Source of the DNA: Mesodorylaimus sp. YZB2_4
Lineage: Eukaryota > Nematoda > Enoplea > Dorylaimida > Dorylaimidae
Length of the DNA: 64,000 nucleotides
Direction of reading: 5' to 3'
NCBI GenBank assembly: GCA_030248295.1
Contig: JASANH010000167.1
Location: 372,001-436,000, forward strand
Under the pieces are notes generated by a model, which searched no databases, was not told the origin of the DNA, and saw nothing but the letters and a program-made list of their open reading frames with translations. This document shows, piece after piece, positions 29,501-41,639 of the stretch (the stretch's first letter is position 1; each line of letters starts with the position of its first letter). The translations under genes and the position numbers were made by a program.

Positions 29501-32500
29501 AAAACAAGAATTTGACGTTCTTGCCTGGACTGATTGTGAGTGAGTCTAGTCGCATCGTATGCTGAGGGGGGTCCATCAGTGTGTGAGGTCGATTGTTCGG
29601 GGAGGGAGTGGATTTGGAACGAGGACGCGAGGTGATTGATCTTCTGTTTCAGGTGAATGCAGCAAGGAGATGGTGGACGGTGTTGAGTGTGATACGTGCA
29701 GTTTTTGGCGACGGGTCAATTACGTGTGTGATGCTTTTACGGAAAATTCAGGAGACGATGGGTTGGTGTCTGCTGGTGAGTTGCTTGCGGTCGGAGTATT
29801 CCTCACTCGTTGAAAACTGTGCTGTGTGGATTTTGGTTTGAGGCTGTTACTAGCAGAAGGGGTTTTGGTTGTGGATTCAGGGTGGCCTGGATGCTAGATG
29901 GACTCTGACTCGAAGAATGGATGTTTCAGATTCTTGGAGTTGGGTGGAGAAGGCGTGTGTTGGAGGCGCGTTGCGTGCGAATGTGGTCGAGCCGACGAGG
30001 ACGGCGCCCAAGCCATCGAAAGCAGACGACGATGACCAGTGTTCGTTGAGTAGTCGATCGTCGTCGAGCAGCGGTGCTGGATCGCCGTTGATACAGTATG
30101 CCAATCGAGCCGGTGGTCCGAGGTGAGTGGGGGCTGTCCGCAGGGCCCGAGTGTTAGAGGACGGTGGCTGAGAGAGGAGTGCCTGCTGGGGTGCTGTTGA
30201 TGAATACCAGGAAGCGAGTTGTGGGGGCATATTCATGCTGTCTCTGCTGCGTACTTGAGAATTAATGCGCGGGAAATTCAAATGTTGTGAGATCGTTTTC
30301 GCAGTTTTATCGGGCCGTATGAGGGAGAATTTCTGCAGGAATTCAGAGGACTGGTACAACTGCATGATTGCGACAGATGGTCTGTCTTACATGCTGCCTA
30401 GTGCCCTGTTTTGTGCTGACTGGTTGCCAGTTACCCTGTAGTGTGCAATCGGGCAGGGGTCGGTGGGTGGTGTGCCTACAGGGCTGTATGATATCGACCT
30501 TACATTGGTGTTCAGACTGCGCATCGAAGTACAATGAGCTAACCAGACCGTTGACCTTAAAGTCTTCAACCACCACTTCACTCCGCTCCTACGCCTCCTA
30601 GTCTGCGCATGAATTATATTCGAACATCGGGGAATCAGTGCGAATAACATGCGCGCGATATGCAAATCACTTATATCACTGCAGTCGGACAAGCATTACG
30701 GTGGTCGAGTCGTGGCCTAGCGGTTAAGGCGTCTGGTCTCGCGCTAGATGGGGAGGGTTCGACTCCCGCCTGGGTAAAAAATGATTGTCTATGTGTTCCT
30801 TAGCCCTCGAGTCGAGTGCGTCTAGTGCTTGGCTATGGATACAGTATGGCATGACATACAGTATTTTTCTCATTTCAGACCAAATGTGTCGCAATCGCTG
30901 ACAAATCGATCAGGCGGCGCTGTGGTGTCGAGAATTTTGATGGAAGAAGAGCGAGTGAAGAGTGGCTACTACTACGAGACGGGTGTCAATTTGCCGCGTG
31001 TCAAATACGTGTGTCGAACGGAGGACGCTGTGATTGGAACTAGATTGCCTCGAGCTACGTAAGTGGGCTTGCGAATTTTACCGCCATTTTTGAAATTTAA
31101 ATTTGGATGAGGAAAAATGTTTTTAGATCCTAGTTTTTGCGTATAGCCTTAGATATATGCCTGATGGAGGTGGGATGAAAAGGCTGTGGGGCCACATTGG
31201 TGTGGAACTGATTGCTGATAAGGTGATCAATTATTGATTTTGTTGTATTGCAGGTTCGGGCCGGATGAAGAAGACGAGGAAGAGTCGATCGTATTATCAG
31301 CGTTGCCGTTTCGAGAAAAAGAATGGTTGTGGAATGCCGACTCGTCGTCGGATGGTAAGTCAGTGCACGCATAGTCATTCCTCTGAGGGGTATGGGCCTG
31401 TTGCTGATGGTACACGGACTGGGTTACTGATCGGTCGAAGGCTCTGGCTGGCAGATCCTGGAATTACTGCATCTTTAGGAGGGCCGTGTGTTCTCGTCAA
31501 GGATTTACAGTACCTAAACAATGGATTGCCAAGATTTGAATTTCCCGCGCACATGTACTAATTATCCCAGCTGTAATAGCTTGATACCCATGGGAAAACG
31601 TGGGTTGAGATTGGCGTCGGGAATGATTCAGACATTCATGCTGTCTTAGCTGTTTACTTGAGAATCAATGCGCGGGAGATTCAAATCTTGTGCCCAGTCT
31701 ATTGAAGAATTTCTGTAGGAATTTAGAGGACTAGTGGGACTGTAGTTGCTTGATTGCAAAAGATGACCGGTCTTACACGCTGCCTAACGTCCTGTTCTGT
31801 GCTGAGTGGTTGCCAGTGACCCTGTGGTGCTCAGTGAAGAGTTGTTTATGATGTGCTAGATGAGGACGAGACGCCGTGTTGGCCGCCATCGAACAAACAT
31901 CAACAGCAGACCGTGTCCAAATCGAGTCGACCAAGTAAACGCAATACGAAATGTGCGGCAAGCATGGTGTTGGAGGACCAAGCTAAAGGAAAGAAAGTGA
32001 CCGATAAGAAACGGAAAGACGAGGCGACTGCGGCTAAACGAGGTGAGGCCAGGGTCTGTTGTGCCTTCAGACAAGTGTGATGTGATTCTGGCATTGACTC
32101 GAAGCCGCAGGTTATATGAACTGGACGCTTGAACCGGGTCCCATAGACTCTTCGTCAGCAGGAGTGACTGGCGCCAGTCAATCCTGCCGCTCCTCCTGCT
32201 GACGAAGGGCCCTGGACGCCAGGTGGCACCTTTTCTGCCGTTTAAGGGACTCCTACAGCAGAAAAGTGTAAAGTGCGCAGGGCCTAAGCAAAGTAATAAG
32301 CGGCGATAAGGACTCGTGCAGGCATAAACAGCCACAGCATTGCCTTCTATATGCGAGGACGCACGACAGTTGAGCGTAGAGGGAATTGATACCGGAACCT
32401 GAGCACTGTGAGGCTGGGGAGCACCCTAGTATTTGCGGGGGGATGACACCAGTCGTCAGTCCCCAGATCAACATCGCTGACTTCGTGTGCGGGGAGGGGG

Positions 32501-34590
32501 GTCTGATCTTCTTCCGGGGGGAGGGGGTCGGCGACTTGGCGGCCCATTTTGGTTGCTTGAAAAAATTGAATTTTTTAAATTTAAATTTTTCCCGCGAAAA
32601 TTATAGTTAGTTTGGGCCTTCCAAGGCAAAAGATTGGGTCTTTTTCACTATGAAAAAATGAAATTTTTTTTTGGGGGGTGGGGTCAAAAATAGCAAAGGC
32701 GCCTGCACAACCTCGCCGGGCTAGACAGGAGCGTCTTCGCCATGTAAAAAAATTTTCTTCTGCTAAAGATAGTGGGGGGGGGGGGGGGGTTAAAAAACGT
32801 AAATTTAACGGCAAATCCGTGCCGGGGTGGACCGGGGGTAAAAAAGAACCCCCCACCCCCGCAAAATTTTTTAAAAACTTTGAAGGGGGTCTGCTATGTA
32901 AAAAAATTTTCTTCTGCCAAAAAAAGTAGGGGGTTCAAACATAGTGAAGGTGGAGGGCACAGATTGCGTGACCTGCACACCCTTGCCGGGCTGGACAGGG
33001 GGTCTAAAAAATGAGAAGGGTCCCCCTTTGAAAAATTTTTCAAAAATTTTTTAGGGGGGTCTGCACTACCTTGGATACCCAGTCAGCGATGTTGCCCCAG
33101 ATTTTCGACCAGTTCTACATCTCCTCCAGGCTCGAAGCACTGTCGCGTGTGGGAGGAAATTCTGCGGCTGTTCTTCTGGAGCAGTACTCAAATTGGGATC
33201 AGGATCCCGACCTATCCCTAGTGGACAAGGTCCACGTGCTCAGGGCATTCACATAATTCTCATGCAATTTTTCGTGGGCAAAATGTATTTGTCACCTTAT
33301 TGGTCGGGATCGGGATGGGCATTTTCTCATTTTCTCTGATTTTTGCTTTTTCCCCAACTAAAGCACACTTTTCAGTCATACAGCTTTTTTGAAACTTTTT
33401 TCCCAAGTTTCAACCATATGAACTTAAATCGATCAAGTACGCAGTCTCGATATCTTCTGGTCCAAACATAGATAAGCCATGGCAGCTCTCTTCCCATCCA
33501 TAGAACTGCCCAGAGCTGTTACAGGCTATGATAAACAGTAGCTTTCAGCCTAGCATGCTTTGGCCATTATCTATGCGGAATCGCCACGCCTAAGCATCGG
33601 TATCCCGACCTGTGGTTACTGTACAGTATTCACAAAAAAGACTCTTTCTATAATAATTCTTTAATTAATTTTTGCTAATTTACTTTATCATTTGCTAGGT
33701 AAGGAAGAACCCTTGACATGTTTCGAACCGAATGAGCTTCCCGCCACATCCGGCAGGCTGCCAGGTCCTGCTTGATGTTCTATCCGACAGGCACCAGCTG
33801 CCTGTCGGATCAAACATCCGACCGCCCTGCTGGATGTTTGCTACATCTGGCAGGTCGGTCATGTAAAAAATGTGTTGTGTTGATTTGGGAGGACAATCTG
33901 ACAAGTTTTGTGTATTTTCAGTATCGAAAACGGGTCAAACTCGGACGGCTCGCTGTCGGGAATGCCCGGGCTGTTTGGCAGTGGATTGTGGTACTTGCGT
34001 CAATTGCGCGTAAGTATCCAAATTTACTTATTATATCTGATCGTGAGAGGATTATGTGAAAATTTAAAAAGGCTATGACAAAGGTGTATGAAAAACTTGA
34101 CGGGTGAGAAATACTGGTGATTTTGACCAGGGAAGTTCGATCTTTTATGATTTTTATGTAAAAAATATCTGAAAATTTGTTTTTAACGGGTGAGAAATAA
34201 GCCAGGGTCGAGTCGATATGAGTGGGCGGAGCTATGGCGACAACTGACCAATAGAAATACGGTATCGTAAAAAAAGATTTGTATGGTAAAAATTTTAGGG
34301 ACATGCCAAAATTTGGTGGCGCTGGAACGTTGAAACAAGCGTGCGCCAAACGTCAGTGCGAATATTTATTAGCCGAAAAACAACGTCGTCGTAAAAAGAA
34401 AATAAAAATTCCACCTACTTCAACATCGTCTTTAATAGAATTAAAATTAATGAAAAATGAAGTTGAATCGACCACGATCGCAACAACAACAACTGGCAAC
34501 GAGACTGTGCAGGAGGAGGTGGTGGCGAGAATTGTGGAGGAGGATATCTGCCATTCATCGGCGGCTGGCAGTATGGTCGTGGTCGAGTGA
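26549..34590 (+). CDS. CXXC zinc-finger protein (CpG-binding type) with a Cys/Trp-rich region
   Basis: Probable nuclear DNA-binding protein. Nine exons join in phase: 26549-27111, 27473-28425, 29653-29775, 29930-30122, 30879-31058, 31254-31354, 31860-32042, 33922-34009 and 34299-34590, giving 891 residues. The N-terminal half is Ser/Asp-rich and acidic with basic KNKRRR. A Cys/Trp-rich region around residues 436-525 (VICALCGWDTSQ, CVRCLRPYELWKRTPW, GVECDTCSFWRRV) is not assigned. A CXXC finger lies near residues 775-815: CRECPGCLAVDCGTCVNC then DMPKFGGAG, QACAKRQC and basic RRRKKK. KFGG and Cys spacing match the CXXC type that binds unmethylated CpG (KMT2, DNMT1, KDM2, CFP1, MBD1); which subfamily is unclear. 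The stop overlaps a good donor (GA|GTGAGT), so further exons are possible. Confidence 0.8.
30225..30450 (+). repeat. Dispersed repeat, copy 1 (CXXC gene intron)
   Basis: About 220 bases sharing ATTCATGCTGTCTCTGCT, AATGCGCGGGAAATTCAAAT, GGAATTCAGAGGACTGGT and GCTGACTGGTTGCCAGT with a copy at 31627-31835 in the same orientation. Both lie in introns of the CXXC gene, a possible local duplication or two insertions of one element. Confidence 0.6.
30704..30845 (+). mobile_element. tRNA(Ser-like)-derived SINE (family S2)
   Basis: The head has a good A box (TGGCCTAGCGGTTAAGG) and B box (GGTTCGACTCC), but the predicted acceptor ends (CGAGTCG and CTGGGTA) do not pair, so it is not a normal tRNA. The tail TTAGCCCTCGAGT...GTGCG with AGTGCTTGGC recurs at 45525-45665 on the other strand. 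Head resembles tRNA-Ser type sequences. It is inside a CXXC gene intron. Confidence 0.7.
31627..31835 (+). repeat. Dispersed repeat, copy 2 (CXXC gene intron)
   Basis: Second copy of the repeat at 30225-30450. It ends just before the exon starting at 31860. Confidence 0.6.
32480..33070 (+). repeat. Diverged G-rich tandem repeat
   Basis: About three or four diverged units containing GTAAAAAAATTTTCTTCTGC, long G runs, GCCGGGCTGGACAGG and AAAAATTTTT words, within a CXXC gene intron. The open frames crossing it are low complexity and not supported as genes. Confidence 0.6.
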
Positions 34591-36150
34591 GTGGCACCAA
34601 GCATTTGTGATTATATTTCAAGCTGTATATGGGAAAAAGATGGCACGGTGCCTTGGCCAACCGGTGTCCATTTTAGTAAGCCATTTTGTGTCGTCATCTC
34701 AATTTTATTATTTGAAATTCAAAGATAGTGGATAGTGGATGGTGGAGTGGAGTGGCATAGTGGATGAGGATTTCCGGGACATCGAATACAGGTTCTTTAA
34801 GTGAAGAAAATAGGAGCTTTGCACAATAGAAATTGCGTTTTTTCTATTTGGATAAAAGAATTGGGACAATTTTGAAAAATGAGATGGTTGGATTGATTTT
34901 TAGTAATTTTTCCAATTTTACGGATTTCTGAATAATTGACATAATTTAACTAAAATCAGAGTTTTATTGACGAATCGCAGTACTCAACTTTTTCTCCGAT
35001 AAATTCACTTTTTTTTTTGATATTCTGGGTTTTGGACTTTGGAATTTTGAATTTCCCGAGGCACGAAGATCATTTCTGAATTTTTTTTGGTGGCCTTTTC
35101 TGAATTAATTGCATTAAGCAGAATTTAAAATATGTTCAAAATCAGTATTTTGTCGTTTTTACTCATCAATTTTGTTTTTTTGGCAAAATATACCTTGATA
35201 ATTTTCATAACCGAAATTCGGTTTTAATGATTGCAATTTTCTTTAATTTTGATTTAAAAATATTGTCAATTTTGGAGTGTGCAAAAATGTATTTTTGAGC
35301 TGAGGGATTTTTGTTGATTGATTTCCATTTATGATCTAAAATTGCTTTTGGAATATTTTTGTTTGTTTGATCTCTGTAAAGTTTGAGCAAGTGTTTTTAT
35401 TATAATGCCAAGTATGAAACCAAAGTTGTGAATGGGAATAAAATGAATTGTCATTTGAACGATTCTGGTTGGTCAGCTGTTCGCAATCCCCGCCCCGCTT
35501 GCTGGTTTTCTCACGTCATTTAGCCTGTGTCTCGCGGTTGGGCGGCACTCTGTGCTCGAATACATATCTGATTCGAGCTGATTTCCAGCCGAGATGGATG
35601 AAGAGTCACAAGAAGCCGGTAGCAGACGCCCCGCCGCGCACAGGTGCGTGTACAGGTACTTCCACCTTCTTCAGATTCTTCGCTGCTCATTAGAAGACCA
35701 TGAATGCTGCATTGCTTACTTGGCATTGGATCGATTGTTTTTTGGTTACGTATGGACATCAGAGTGCACCAATGCAATCTGTAATGCCATGCTGGATAGT
35801 ATGCATTGCTATAGTGCCATAGTTTTTGGCGAGGTGCAAAAGCTCTGCTGATCACTCTGACCAGCAATACAGACACGGAAGTAATACATCTGTGCACATT
35901 TCTTAGGTCCATACCCAATTTTGCACACTTTCAACAGTTTAAACCATCCAATTTATGTGCTCTTCTTCATAGCAGTCTTTCACTCGGGTATAAAAGTTAC
36001 GATGTGCCCTTTGGTGACCAAATAACTGAATGCGAGCCCGTGCGGCACCTTGGTTCCCGCGCAATGACGATTGCCTGCTCGACCATGCAGTCGAAAGTCG
36101 AATGGTTGTTTTCATGTTTCTTGTGCCCTTTTTAATTTTGGGATTGTACG
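34591..36150. other. Downstream flank of the CXXC gene, no gene recognised
   Basis: AT-rich 34600-35440. A short frame at 35594 (MDEESQEAGSRRPAAH) ends at a CAG|GTGCGT donor-like site and could be a first exon, but nothing downstream supports it. Confidence 0.35.
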
Positions 36151-36164
36151 TCTATGTGCTACTG

Positions 36165-36255
36165 TAGTACAATACAATACAAAATACAAACAATACAATA
36201 CAATACAAAAAACTTTTTAGGGATCTCAAAAAAAATAAAAAAAAAAAAAAAAAAC

Positions 36256-36283
<28 letters not shown>
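36165..36283 (+). repeat. CAATA microsatellite and poly(A) tract
   Basis: Repeated AATACAATACAA words are followed by about 55 bases that are almost only A. The tract could be a retroposon tail or an assembly artefact. Confidence 0.8.
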
Positions 36284-36287
<4 letters not shown>

Positions 36288-36399
36288 CTCTAGACCTCAT
36301 GGTCATACCAATTTCCGACGTAATACCCCATGTAGACAAAGGCTCCACTGTGTGGTCAATGCATGCCCAAATTAAGCTTCTGTAACTTCAGCCGCATCC

Positions 36400-36775
36400 C
36401 GCCCCTGGTGCACCTGCTCGCCCTGCCACGCCAAAAGGGGGCAGAACGACTCTAAGACGCTGCCGTTTACAGAGGCTCTCGACTGACGGGCGAGGACCGC
36501 CAAAAGACACTGCAGGCCTGGCACCAAACCATTTACATAGCACTGTGCAAATTGAGAATCAGTCAGGATTAGTCGATGTCTCTACAGTGGGAGAGTTATC
36601 GATCTCTCCTGGCTGACGATGAGTTGATGGTTCAAGAGCGGATGACGGATAATGGATGACCGCTGACATCGCGGAGTTGCGACTAACACTCTTTTGCCCA
36701 GCATGCATTCCGGATTGACCCTAGTCGATGCCGAGCCCACTAGCCCCGCTGGAACGACCTAAGTGGTCGGAAAAA
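36400..36775 (+). mobile_element. SINE S1 3' part
   Basis: Contains GCATGCATTCCGGATTGACC, CCTAGTCGATGCC and TAGCCCCGCTGGAA, matching the end of the copy at 39344-39690. The tRNA-like head is missing or degraded. Confidence 0.55.
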
Positions 36776-36839
36776 ATTAGTAACATACTGTAATTCAAAG
36801 AGTTCCAGTACATTTTACTGCTACTAACTATAGTGAAAA

Positions 36840-37115
36840 TCTGTTGTCTAAAATGGTCAACAGTAAGAAAACTATTTTTCGGAAAAGATCAAGGCTTTGC
36901 TTTAAACTCTATGCCCTTTATGAGCTATTGGCTATCAGAGTTCTGTCAAAAGTGCTCATATTTATCCTAGCGCCAAGCAGTATGTCAGAACAAGAAGCAA
37001 TTTTATGGTTCTAAAGAGCTATCAAAAATGACTGTGGAACTGTTCAGAGTGCAGCGCCCACTGCAGGATGATGCTGCAAATCTCAAGTAAAATGGTCCGA
37101 CATCATCTTCATTTG
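36840..37115 (+). repeat. Copy of the palindrome-arm repeat R1
   Basis: Shares GATCAAGGCTTTGCTT, GAGCTATTGGCTATCAG and AACTATCAAAAATGACTG-type blocks with 61290-61500 in the same orientation and with 40745-40935 in the opposite one. Confidence 0.6.
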
Positions 37116-37275
37116 CTTCGGGGTAAGTAGCTTAATGACACGTAAATTTTGTCACGCGACCACTAAGAGAAGGAAGTGCACTTGTGGCGCAATTGATCAA
37201 AATAAAAAACTTTTACGCAATTTGTGCGAATAAGAAAACTGGAACTGCAGTCAGAAGTCATCATGCAAAGCATAA

Positions 37276-38553
37276 TGATACGAGGGGAGTTAAAAAAGTT
37301 CGTAGCCTGACCGCATTTTACTTGAAACTGTACTAGGTCATGCTTATTCATTATCGACATAACATCCCCTGAGAATGCGCTTGTTTCAACTTTGGTGCAC
37401 CGCGTGCATACAAGTAAAAAAATTATTACTCACACCCCTAAAAAACGCTTCAGTCGCTGGTTTTACTTCCTCATCACTCGAAAATCTGTACCCTCACACT
37501 TTTTTTGGATTTTCCGATTTGGTAGCAATCGCTGGGTGCCAGGTCGGGACTGTATGGTGCATGATCAGTTTGTTTGAATCCCCATTCATCGATGGCAGCC
37601 TGAGAAACGCGTGCTTTGTGAACTGGCTCGTCGTCAATCAGCAGCAGCACCTTCTCTTTCATCATCCCGTGCCGCTTCGATTTGATCGCTTTAACCCCAG
37701 GTCTCACCAGCACAAGCAACAGCCCAATCTTCCTCCACCACCCCCCCCCCAAACCCTTAAGCAATCGGCGGATAACATCGGCAAAATATCGTCCGGTGAT
37801 TGTGGTCTTGCCTGGCATATAATCAATCACTTACATTCCACTGCAATCCCAAAAAGTTGTTGCCATGACCTCGCCCAATGACTGCTGAACGCGAAATTTT
37901 TTGGCGGATGTGCACCCTTTGGCAGCCACTGTATCGATTCGTGTTTTGACTCAGATCAAAGTGGTGAGTCCAGGCTTCATCAGCCATAACCGTTCTTTCA
38001 TAAAAATCATCGGGATCAGCCGTGATCCTTGTCAAAAGCTCCTTTGACGTTTGAACTCTTCTCACGTTTGCCAGGTGTTTAGGCACACATCGCGCAGACC
38101 TTGGATAAATTCAATTTCTCTTGTAAAATTATTTCGACGCTACCCCCTGAAATGCCCATTTCCTCCGCTATCTAGACAACGTTTGTTCGAGGGTCTTCTT
38201 TCCCAATCTTTGCCTCAATGTTGCATTTGTTGGCCAGTGTCGCCTCAGTTGGTCGTCCAGATCTTGGGTCATCTTCAATCGATCCTCCCCCCCCCCATGT
38301 TTGAGCAAAGCAGACCACTTTTCACTGACGACAATTTAGGTGCCTTATTGCCATACACTAAGACAATCCTATCGCTAATTTCTGTCGGCTTCAAGCCTTC
38401 TTTTGTTAAAAACTTGATGACAGACTGATGCGCAAAATTTGTAATTTCTCTGACCCAATTCCAAATAGATGACCAGATCTCAAGAACACATGAATGAATC
38501 AGCGTGATTTTGTGGAGGGATTCTAGTGGGATGTGCGGCAGTGTAAAGTACAA
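37276..38553 (-). pseudogene. mariner transposase relic
   Basis: On the minus strand the order is: helix-turn-helix region (VIKFLTKEGLKPTEISDRIV, about 38435-38370), a middle block (MADEAWTHHFD, the first catalytic Asp context) near 37995-37960, then LLLIDDEPVHKARV and HAPYSPDLAPSD (D,D34D box) near 37650-37540. There are several frameshifts and stops, so it cannot encode a working enzyme. The outer end reads CGAGGGGAGTTAAAAAAGTT at 37280, a likely terminal repeat; the partner end was not found. Ends of its open fragments include poly-C and poly-G tracts (37740, 38285). Confidence 0.85.
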
Positions 38554-38679
38554 ATTTCACTGCTGCAGCTCATGCGGAAGGTACTCAGGCGTCCTCCCAC
38601 ATGCAAATCCCTATCACAAAGTCCAGTCGAGATCCAAAAACTTGTAGGCCCAGCAAACATTATAAAATAGGTCTATTAC

Positions 38680-39235
38680 CATTAAGAAGTGCATTCCAGT
38701 TTTGTTTTTGCATCACAAATGCAAGACTGCGAGATATTTTCGTCATCTCTACTTTTTAGCATGTCAGATAGGATCAGAGAAATGGGTTCAAATGTACGGA
38801 TCCCAAATTTAGATTGGATGATCCCCAAATTGCAATGCGAAAAATGGCAATCTTTAGGCAAAATATGGATGATTATCGACAACAGAGTGAGTACGTTTTA
38901 AGAGAAAAATGAATCAGATGCCAGCATTTTCCAGCCACTGCCGATGAGTGTTAGTGTTGACATCCATATCTACATCTGATGATTACTCATATCTTCTTTT
39001 GAGATATGAATATCAATATCGTATCTGCAGTATATCTATCTCTTTTTGCGAATGAATATCTATATATGTATTTTATCTTTTGAAAGCTACGATCTGCATT
39101 TAAAATATGAATTTGAAAATCTAGCAGGAATCCAAAGTGCTCGAGTTTGTGCACCACTTGCATCCGCAAAACATGATTTTTTTGTGCAGTTAACTAGCAT
39201 TTTGTTAGCTGTCCATATTGGCAGTTGATTAAAGT
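38680..39235 (+). repeat. Copy of palindrome-arm repeat R1 with exon-like core
   Basis: Contains CTTTTTAGCATGTCAGATAG (acceptor-like, as at 61510-61535) and a tail (TTTGTGCACCACTTGCATCC, TTTTGTTAGCTG) shared with 42480-42600. The core is also present inverted at 40440-40640. Confidence 0.6.
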
Positions 39236-39343
39236 CATAAGGCCATTATCATGAAAGGCAAGTACTACAAATATACTATATTTATGACAAAAGTACTACT
39301 GGTCCTGAATATACTTGTACTGTATTATTTGGAAAGCATTAAT

Positions 39344-39690
39344 GCCGCCTGGGTGGTGTAGCTGTGAATGTCGTTTCACATTTTGCTTGGCAAATCAGGA
39401 AGCCAGTCGGCCTGAGTGCAACTCCCGTTTGAGAACTTGGTGAAGTTCTCTCTGAGTCACGTCTGGCGGTGCGTGACTCACCCCTCATTCCTCCAGAAGA
39501 GGCCTAATGTTGTCGGAGGCTCGGGTATTGGGGTCCTCTCATGGGGAACGGCCTGGGTACGGTTACCCCACGGGGTGACCACCAACATCGCAGAGTAGCG
39601 ACGAACACGCTCTAGCCCAGCATGCATTCCGGACTGACCCTAGTCGATGCCCAGCCCCCTAGCCCCGCTGGAATGACCTAATTGGGTCTG
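39344..39690 (+). mobile_element. tRNA-derived SINE, near full length (family S1)
   Basis: A-box-like GGTGGTGTAGCTGTGAATG, B-box-like GAGTGCAACTCCC, body GTCTGGCGGTGCGTGACTCA and 3' end GCATTCCGGACTGACC and CCGCTGGAATGACC. The head is tRNA-like but cannot form a full cloverleaf. Confidence 0.65.
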
Positions 39691-39850
39691 AGGAACAAAC
39701 GATTGGGTTTAGGAAATTTCGCCTTTTCACATTTTGCCCCACCCCTCCGCATTTCGTCTTTTACTTTGTAACTTTGTCAGAAGATTGCTATACATATAAC
39801 ACTAACCTCAGTACTGCAGCGATTCGTAACTCATCATTTTCTCTAAAACT

Positions 39851-39985
39851 TCAATTGCAAGCAATGCCACTGGAGAATCTATTATATTGGATCAGCAATG
39901 TCACAATGTTGTATAATGTCATCGCTTTGATCCTAGCAGATATTAAAGCGTACTTCTTGTTCCTGGAATTTCCATACCAGTAGAT
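39851..39985 (-). pseudogene. MULE transposase C-terminal fragment
   Basis: Minus-strand peptide GNSRNKKYALISARIKAMTL...GIACN parallels the end of the MULE at 44874 (GNPRNKKYAQISQRLQAI...GIAYNYEF). Only this tail remains. Confidence 0.6.
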
Positions 39986-40019
39986 GTTACGGAAATGTGG
40001 AACAGGTGCCGCTTTTAAA

Positions 40020-40085
40020 ACCTTCCACCTCATCGCCTGCGCTGCTTTGCTTAAGAGCGCACGCCTTGACCGCTTGGCCACGACC
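40020..40085 (-). mobile_element. SINE S2 head fragment
   Basis: On the minus strand GTCGTGGCCAAGCGGTCAAGG is a good A box of tRNA-Ser type. No paired acceptor stem follows, so it is a SINE or tRNA fragment rather than a gene. Confidence 0.5.
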
Positions 40086-40089
40086 CCGC

Positions 40090-40410
40090 TTGGTTTGGAT
40101 TCACCTTGGTCGATTCCGCTGGTTTCATGTTGCCCGTGACTTGTGGTCCATTGTATTGGATCGTTAATTTGATGGTTTCAGAGGTTCCTCGTTTATTGAC
40201 ACTGCAGGGATGGAAGGTGAGGTTGCGGGAAGTTCGTCCCTGAAAAAAGTCACACTAGTAAATTGCCACTCTACTGCACCTACTGCAGTCAACTAATAGA
40301 CAATTGCATAAGAAAACTTATCAAAAAAGTCAAATTAAAAAAATAGTAAAATCAGACGGCAGACCTCGTGAGACTCACAGCAGAATGAATTTTATAATTT
40401 AATACAATCG
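40090..40410 (+). repeat. Direct repeat, copy 1
   Basis: TTGGATTCACCTTGGTCGAT through CAGTAAATTGCCAC-like and further words recur at 45685-45985 in the same orientation. Each copy stands beside an S2 tRNA-like head, so this may be the body of the S2 retroposon or its habitual partner. Confidence 0.65.
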
Positions 40411-41639
40411 TCGGCATCTGACTCAATTTTCACTCCGTCGTCGATAATTATTTACATTTTGCCGAAAGAATGCCATTTTTGCATTGCAATTTGGAGATAA
40501 TCCAATTTAAATTTCGGACTGGTACATCTGAATCCATTTCTCTGATCCTTTCTGACCTGCTAAAAGGTCGACATAATGAAAATATCTCGCAGTCAGGGAT
40601 ATGTGCTGCAATAACGAAACTGGAATGATCTTCTTTGTGCGTGAAAATTCATTTTTTTGATGAATTGCCGCAGCTCTGGCACGAAGGCAGCCCACAACCA
40701 AAATAACGTCGCAGATGCAGGGCCTTTTTATTTGAGATTTGCAACATCAACGTGCACCGGGCGTTACACTGAAAAGTGCTTGCTGACAGTCATTTTTGAT
40801 AGTTCTTCAGGACCACTAAATTGCTTCTAATCCTGGCATACTGATTATCAATAGGAATAACTCGTGAATTTATGACAGGACGCTGATAGCTAACAGCGGG
40901 TAAGCAGTATCAAGCAAAGCCTTGATCTTTTTTCAAGAAGATTTTTCAAATTGATGATCATTTTATGCAACACTGCTGAGCAGAGCGAGAAATGCAAGCA
41001 CAAAATGGCAAAACTATTTTTTAGGAATCCCGCCCTGCCGGCTCCTGATCCTCACGACATGCCTCTCCTCTTGCTCTCGTTCCCTCAACTTCGCTGAAGC
41101 AAACAATCGATTATCATGGCTCCACTTCAAAATCAGACACGGAAAAAATTCTCTTCTCTTTCTTTACCAATGCCAAACGCCATTGGCGCACTCTCACGGC
41201 ATGGTGCACAAAAAGCAAAATGAGCTGTCAGTAATGCCGAAGCAGGGTCCCACTTCACAGTGTGTGGCTTGAACCCGATTTGATCCAGTGCCTAGTCAGG
41301 AGACTTTGGCGCGTTGGGAAGCCATCAATATTTCCTAATGCTTACGGATAAAAAACTGCATCGGATTATAAACAGTCAAAATCAGATAATCAACAATTTT
41401 TAAACCAAGTATTCACGTTATAAGCCATAAGAATATTATCCATCCCACATCCATATCCAATCACAAAAAATCCTTGTGCCCCTCTCCGAATGACCATCAC
41501 GTAATCCATCAAGTATAAAATGATTTTGTCACATGTTCCCAGATATTTACAGACATTCATACGCTTCACCTTCACGCACGAGACTGACCACGGATAAGCG
41601 CTTGCGAGGTACTCAGGAAAAGGCCAGTACCACAAAAGG

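Noticed and set aside
30704-30785. A tRNA gene
   Set aside because: A and B boxes are good, but the acceptor stem does not pair and the same head with the same non-tRNA tail recurs at 45.6 kb, so it is a SINE.
32581-33014. Pro/Gly/Lys-rich ORFs on both strands
   Set aside because: They lie in a diverged G-rich tandem repeat within an intron; frame is kept only by the repeat.
35594-35851. First exon of a further gene (MDEESQEAGSRR)
   Set aside because: A donor-like site follows, but no downstream exon or family match supports it.
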